Positions 58,512 through 64,000 of a stretch of 64,000 bases of DNA are shown here, piece by piece. A program made the position numbers and the translations under genes. Origin of the DNA: Jacaranda mimosifolia (lineage: Eukaryota; Streptophyta; Magnoliopsida; Lamiales; Bignoniaceae); contig CM032127.1 in the NCBI GenBank assembly GCA_018894105.1, positions 33,158,260 to 33,222,259 of the forward strand. The letters run 5' to 3'. The notes beneath the pieces were generated by a model. The model was not told the DNA's origin and made no database searches. It saw only the letters and a program-made list of their open reading frames with translations. The stretch's first letter is position 1; each line of letters begins with the position of its first letter.

Positions 58512-59331
58512 ACCTTTCTCAAGAGTAGCAAGGTAAGCTTTACAATTTCTCCTCCAATAACCCTTCTCACCACAGTGGAAACAATTTGCATCAGTCTTAG
58601 CCTTTTCTTGGCTCTCCTCGAACCCTCCTTGGGTTGCTTCCCTTTAGATGAAGAACTTTTCTTCCTTTTTCCTCCCTTCTTAGGGCCTTTAGGGCCCTTC
58701 GACCTAGAGATGGAAGCAAGCATATGAGGTTTCTCCTTTTTCAATGTGGCCTCTGCGGTCACAAGTATGTTCACCAGTTCGTTAATCGTAACTTCTTGCT
58801 TTGACATGTTGAAGTTCATAACAAACTGGTCGAAAGATGGCGGCAATGACTGTAAGATCAAATCTATGTAAGGGCCATTGCTCATGATCACATCGAGTTG
58901 TCCAAGCTTCTCAATAACACTAATCATTTTGAGATCGTGATCATGGACATTGGAGCCTTCATTCATCCGTGATCTAAAGAGTTCCTTAGAGAGCGCGAAC
59001 CTCTCGTGACTTGTTTGCACACCATACAACTCTTGCAGGTGCTTATAGATTTCACAAGCATGCTTTATAAGCTCATGAGTCTTTTGGAGCTCATTAGTCA
59101 TAGATGCCATCATGAGGCATTTAACTTGTAGATCATTATCTACAAATCGCGCGAACCGTTCGCGGTCCTCATTAGATGCGTCATTGTCCAATGTGTCCAT
59201 GGGACATTGATCTAGGACATAAGCCTCTTATTGGAGTCAAGAATTATTTTAAGGTTCCTAAGCCAGTCTTGGAAGTTAAGCCTGGTTAGTTTATTGGTTT
59301 TCAAAATTCTTGAGAGTGGATTTTTGGCCAT
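58500..59331 (-). pseudogene. CopL-5 gag
   Basis: It starts at the ATG at 59331 (MAKNPLSRILKTNKLT). A one-base loss near 59215-59222 shifts the frame. The remaining capsid region is open from 59200 to about 58560, with NELQKTHELIKHACEIYKHL, LYGVQTSHERFALSKELF and LILQSLPPSFDQFVMNF. The basic tail and a CFHCGEKGYWRRNCK-type zinc knuckle (about 58535-58580) follow after a second shift. In the knuckle the usual His is Tyr. Confidence 0.82.
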
Positions 59332-61315
59332 TTGAGTTGAAGATTTCGAAAATCTACAAGAGGCAAAAAAAAAAAAGTATAAGCATGTGATTGAATTTGA
59401 TACAGAAAACATGTTTTATGGTCTTTGAAGCATGTTTTTCTCCTACTATTTTATCAAATACTTTACCCCCAAAAAGCATTCGGGAAATCATATTTCCTAG
59501 TGAGAATCAAGATCCCAAGGACTTGCAAATAGACCCTCGTGACCGGATGTATATCTACTAGCAATCCAAAGGTAAGCAACTTTTGCTAATTGCATCTTAT
59601 ACAATTCTTGATATATTTTGCCTCACCATTTCATGTAGATCCCCATAATAGGACGACCTCTACATTACTTGGCATTAAGTCAAACCTATCAATCATTCTT
59701 TGATTCAAGACGGGCACCACATCATCCCCTATGACCGAGTGTCTAATGTGTGGGCATTCTTAATTCAAAGATGCATCGTATGCTCAATATATGGTCACAA
59801 CTTTCCACTTAAGTGTGACCCCCGTGACTGGATGTATATCACACAAAAATGGTAGCGCCATTATACCATATACTATTGGTAAAAGGCTTGGATTAATTAA
59901 AACTCCTTTTAATTTGAAATCCATTTTGACTTAATAGTTGAAAACTTAGACTTTCCAAGTGGGGGGATTTTAGCTTGTAAAGATCTCATCATTTTATCTT
60001 CTTATTTAGGTTCTCTATATCCTAATCTTGCATCACATACAATAATAGGATATGGAAAACATAAATAAGTAAATGCACCTAGCATACATCTAGGGTGGGA
60101 TGACTATGAGCCTTAACCAAGTGATGCACTTAGAGCCATAGGTGCATCACTTAGTTGATTTTAAGTGGGTTGATTAAATCTAGCTATTACATGATTGTAT
60201 CCCATACATTCATGGGCCTTCAAAAAGTCTTCATGCCTCCAATGGACTCCTTTGCTCCTTGTAACATTTACATGAGAAAGAAATCCTCACTGCTAGTGAT
60301 TCTACTCTCATAACAATTACAAGATGAATTTAAGAGGCATGCAAGCCACAATTTAATACAACCCTTTTTGAACAACTTGAAAATAAATAAAATCAATATT
60401 AAAGGCTCATGATTGTCCCCATTCATTCATCATCCATTCAAAAATTAAATGAACAATAAATAAACTAGAATTAACAATTAATTCTATCAATTAAATGCTC
60501 ATTCCATAAACAAATAATTGGTTATGCATAACAATAATGCAACTAACTTGGAGGTTAACTTTAACTAATTTTAAGAAGCACTTAAAAATGTCAAACATAA
60601 ACTTGAGACCTTGCACAACACTTGTACATGAGTCATGTGTGATGCAAAAGACTTTTGAGCGACAAAGGAACATTTTGTGAGCTCAAAAATCACCCCCAAG
60701 GCAACACCATGCAGCTGCCGGCCAGGCTGGGAGCACCCCGGGCAGCGTGCACGCACCGTGTGCACATGCTGGCTAGGTAGCGCCCAGCCACGGCCGGTCG
60801 CTGCTGGCCGTTCGCCTCTAGGGGGCAATTGAAGCCCCAAAAGTTCAACTTTTATGCACCAATAAATCTAGCATATGTTCCTAACATATTAACACACATT
60901 TTTGTCCATTTTTCAGATACAAAAGTGCTTCTAAAACTGAAAAATAATGTGCTCAATCATGCTTCAAAAAAACTAGTCCAAGTAAGAATCATATTCTTCA
61001 AAAAATTCCAATCTAATTGGATCCAAAAATGACCAAAACACTTTCAGTCATTCATAAACATGCTATATCAACATATAACATCAATTAATTCCAAATCGAA
61101 GTTCAACATTAACAAGTATGAATTAAAACATGCTAGTTATACGAATCAACAATTAAATAACAAAATAACATGCTTTCAACTCATCAAGGATAAGAACCAC
61201 AAGCATCTTCAATCCACACACTCCAATTCATCAACGAATCAAGTATGTGGTGAATTCAATCAGATCATCATATAATCCAATTGTCCACAAAAAATCCAAA
61301 TAAGTGCATGATATT
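59332..61315 (-). other. Leader of CopL-5 (noncoding, structured)
   Basis: Read on the minus strand, it carries the GC-rich island (60694-60830), the 13-bp stem-loop (60117-60154) and the three spaced stem-loops (59814-59845, 59634-59664, 59530-59557). The acceptor-like CTCTTGTAG ends at 59354, 23 nt before gag. These landmarks are in the same order as in CopL-1. An 89-codon frame over the GC-rich island is not a supported gene. Confidence 0.74.
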
Positions 61316-61328
61316 GGCTCTGATACCA
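61316..61328 (-). other. Primer-binding site of CopL-5
   Basis: The minus strand reads TGGTATCAGAGCC, an exact match to the complement of the 3' end of plant initiator tRNA-Met, 2 nt after the 5' LTR. Confidence 0.92.
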
Positions 61329-61330
61329 CT

Positions 61331-63521
61331 TAAAGGAACAATCGGCATTAGGATGCACAATAATTCAAAATTAAAAGACCAAATCCAATGTCAATTGGTC
61401 ATCCCAGGTCATACCATGCAGTATATTCAGAATTAGAAGAAGATACTTACCTATAGAAGCAAGATCCAAGGAAGAAAACCAAATCTCCAAGTGTTGGCAG
61501 ATTCGCGACTGGATCTGGCGCAGCGGATTCAGATCCAAATTTGACCAACCAAAACTCTCAATAAATTCTAAAAAAAAAATCTTCGAGATACCTAACACCT
61601 TATTATATCTTAATTAGAAAATTTGGATCAAAAATCAAATCACATATTCCAGGAAAAATTTGCAAAATCAGACGAGCTGCAGGAAACTATGAATAGCGAT
61701 CTCACATGAAATTGCCTCCAACATTGATCCACAAACCAAAGATGAGATCCTAAATCTCCAGATCCTAAGTCGGATTAGATCTGAAGATAGATATGGAGTA
61801 TGATCAGTTTTTGGAGAGTTTTGGTAGGGAAGAAAAGGAAGAATTCAACACATGAATATCTTGCCTAGAAAGGTTTTTTTTGGAGGGAAAGCATTTAGAA
61901 TTTGATTTTCTAATGATGAAAAATTACACTAAAATTCATCTAGCTCTATATCTATATATAGAGTGTGTGAGGTGTGATGCCACCTCCCATGAGGATGTGG
62001 GGACCGAAAATTAGTTGTGTGCAAGTTGACAATTTGAATTTCATCTTGCAGACTTGGAATCTTATTCCAAATTAATTCAAATCCAATTTGAATTTTCCCT
62101 CTTAAAATCCTTGTTCTTCCATTAATTAAATTAATTAATTAACCTCGACTTAACAATTAAGTCAAGTAAACTTAACTCTTTAAGTTTACTTTAGTCAACT
62201 TAACCTCTTAAGTTAACTTTGATCAATTGATGATCAATGTGGCACCAAATAATTAAATCTTTAATTATTTGCCTAGTTTAACTCCTTAAATTAATTTATT
62301 AATTTAACACTTAAATTAATCAAGCCAAAATTGGTCCTCAAAAGTCTCCCAAAAATCGGCCATGGAAAAAGGTTATCATTCTAACACTTAGAAAAATTTC
62401 TCCATCAATTATGAAGGTCTTTTGGATTTTTTGTGTGACCCATTGGGTTCTACCATTCATTACTCACAACCCGTTGTGACTTTTGAATATTTAATATTTA
62501 TTCTAGTTTAAAACTCCTTTTAAACTAGTCGACTCGATTCAATCGATCTCATCAATTGAAGAGTACCTAATCTCCATGGTCGATGTCCAACCTCAAGCCC
62601 GTGGAGCCCAATTAATTGGTCAAAATGAATGTCTACATGAGAACCATTTAAAGCTCTATGCAATCTACGCAAACACAGTTCTTCCGTCTCCTATCTCCTG
62701 AAAGATGCTAATGGTAAGATATTTGTTGGCTCCCTAATAGTCTCGATCCTATGTTTCTACTCTAAATGTCTGATTCCTTTGTATGACCTCAAAACTAGAA
62801 AACTCCTTTCCCAAATTTTCATACCACCTTGCGCAATGATTTCTTGAAATCGATCATTATAGAATGCATAGGAGATGTACTCGCCCTTCACAAAAGCGAG
62901 GAGTCGGATTCTCTCTTGGATCTCACAAACCTCCATGCCAAGTAGCTCATACCCAATCTCACCTCAAACGGCCTGCTAAGTGACCAAGGATGAGTCAAAG
63001 TATAAGGACCGAACATAAGGTTACCATGGATCCTCAGGTCAAAGGACTAATAATATGTACTTGCATAACCAAGAGAACTAACCACTATCGACTTGCCACT
63101 ACATCTACCTAGTGGAGTCTCCGGTGGGTCTTCAGTGCCTTGTTCTCTAACAAGCACCCACTAACACGTACCCGTATCACATACGGTTGCTCATGGAGCG
63201 AAGCAATATCCAACCCCTTAGATTTATGCATCGTTAGTGCAAGTCTATCCGGATCTTAGATGTCCTGTCTCTGAAGATCCTATGACTTGGAATGTTTTAA
63301 GATCACGACCGTGTAAGACTTATTCTATAATCACCACCTAGTGCGTGATCAAGTCCCATAGTCTTAAGTGATCTAAGGACTTCATGCAAATGCTAGTGAA
63401 GTAATATAGTGCATGAGATGAATGTGGCCATATACAAGATATCATTCAATGAAGATTGTTTTAACAAGAAAATAGCTTTACAAGGCCAAATCTATTGGCT
63501 TGTTGGGTACTATTTCCAACA
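61331..63521 (-). repeat. 5' LTR of CopL-5
   Basis: A 2,191-bp minus-strand LTR, plus-strand ends TAAAGGAACAATC and TTCCAACA. The U3 hairpin string is at about 62120-62330. One arm of the promoter inverted repeat has been deleted (61970-61985) compared with the 3' LTR. The donor AG/GTAAGTATC is at 61450 on the minus strand, a near-consensus plant 5' splice site. Confidence 0.87.
61945..61963 (-). promoter_or_regulatory. TATA-like core promoter in the CopL-5 5' LTR
   Basis: A quasi-palindromic CTCTATATCTATATATAGA tract lies at the position where every CopL LTR has a TATATATAGATATAGAG tract, about 500 bp upstream of the donor-like site on the minus strand. It is the best candidate for the element's own promoter. 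The start site is not determined. Confidence 0.5.
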
Positions 63522-63954
63522 AATATGGTCTTTCCATCTCCTATCTTTCGAAAGAGGCCTAGGGCATGACATTTTCCAGTTCCCTAATAGTCTCAATACT
63601 CTGTCTCTATTCTCAATGTTCGATTCCCTTGTGTGACCTCACCTTTGGAAAACTCATTTTTCGAATTATCACACCACCTTGTGCAAGGATATCTTGGAAT
63701 CGATCATTATAGAACACATATGAGATACACTTGCCTTTCACAAAAGGGAGGAGACGGATTCCATCTTGATTCTCACAAACCTTCATGCTAAGTAGCTCTT
63801 ACCTAATCTCAACCTGAAAGACTTGTTAAGTGGTCAAGGAAGAGTGAAAGCATAAAGACCGAACACAAGATTACTATAGATCCTCATATCAGAGGACTAA
63901 TAATATGCACTAGCATAACCAAAAGAATTAACCACCACCGACTTGCCACTACGA
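63522..63954 (-). repeat. CopL LTR P, part 2
   Basis: LTR P resumes with the target copy AATAT then GGTCTTTCCATCTCC and runs to the GACTTGCCACTACG segment at about 63954, where it changes abruptly. Confidence 0.78.
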
Positions 63955-64000
63955 CACCAAAGGTGTGAATTTTCTAACATTTAGAAAATTGCTCTACAAT
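63955..64000 (-). repeat. CopL LTR piece out of register
   Basis: The last 46 bp match the U3 region near 52364-52415 (CACCAAAGGGGTGAATTTTC type), not the expected continuation of LTR P. This suggests another LTR copy or a rearrangement starting here. It is cut by the window edge. Confidence 0.55.

Larger units (their letters stand above)
52685..63521 (-). mobile_element. CopL-5, near-complete Ty1/copia element
   Basis: A 10.8-kb minus-strand element with both LTRs, a PBS matching plant initiator tRNA-Met exactly, leader, gag, PR, IN, RT, RNase H and polypurine tract. It is flanked by AATAC (52680-52684) and AATAT (63522-63526), a target duplication with one C-to-T difference. Removing the element rejoins LTR P. 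By-eye comparison of the first 160 bp shows about 7-8% LTR divergence. An exact 600-bp offset duplication at the 3' LTR / RNase H junction makes it unusual. Stops and frameshifts are present throughout. Confidence 0.87.

Noticed and set aside
60571..60840. 89-codon minus-strand frame over a GC-rich stretch
   Set aside because: The stretch is the leader island, which differs in sequence in every copy. No conserved protein is possible across the four leaders.
1..64000. Search for a non-retrotransposon system (defence, metabolic cluster, viral insertion)
   Set aside because: Every stretch over 300 bp could be assigned to the CopL family or the Tat element. Nothing else recognisable remains.

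Overview
This window looks like plant nuclear heterochromatin. It is AT-rich and gene-poor, and it consists almost entirely of nested LTR retrotransposons. I see no intact host gene, tRNA, rRNA, CRISPR array or bacterial feature. The plant assignment rests on three things: primer-binding sites matching initiator tRNA-Met in the copia elements, a Tat-type Ty3/gypsy element with a second RNase H, and a plant mobile domain (PMD) gene. I cannot name the species.

Most of the window is one Ty1/copia family, called CopL here (my label). Its LTRs are about 2.1-2.25 kb (TGTTGGAATAGTG ... TTCA), its leader is 1.7-2.0 kb, and its order is gag-PR-IN-RT-RNH. Plus-strand copies are CopL-1 (329-7375, remnant at 19527-19573), CopL-2 (31615-40459), CopL-3 (42065-45714) and CopL-4 (45715-49551). 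Minus-strand copies are a fragment at 19574-22546, the host of LTR H (22547-31614, interrupted) and CopL-5 (52685-63521), the most complete. Solo or partial LTRs lie at 23575-25793, 25996-28229, 28521-30623, 40460-42064, 49552-51368 and 51369-52684. All coding regions carry stops, frameshifts or lost catalytic residues.

A 12.1-kb Tat-lineage Ty3/gypsy element (7376-19521, minus strand) sits inside the RT gene of CopL-1, flanked by the target duplication CATAT. Between the end of its pol and its 3' LTR, on the opposite strand, it carries a PMD gene (9313-12448) with its own TATA-like box, a predicted 5'UTR intron and a predicted internal intron. That gene is also broken. Next to it is a 40-46-bp tandem repeat array.

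The nesting gives a relative history. Left side: minus LTR, then CopL-1, then Tat. Middle: copia fragment G, then LTR H, then solo LTRs I, J and K. Right side: CopL-4, then LTR O, then LTR P, then CopL-5.

The least expected signal is in CopL non-coding RNA. All four leaders keep a 13-bp stem with an identical 12-nt loop, and the copies show compensatory changes. The LTR carries a conserved 5' splice site, and a 3' splice site lies just before gag, predicting a leader intron of about 1.8-2.1 kb. The leader also holds a GC-rich fold-back island and spaced stem-loops with changing arms. U3 carries a string of mini-hairpins whose arms also covary. All comparisons were made by eye.
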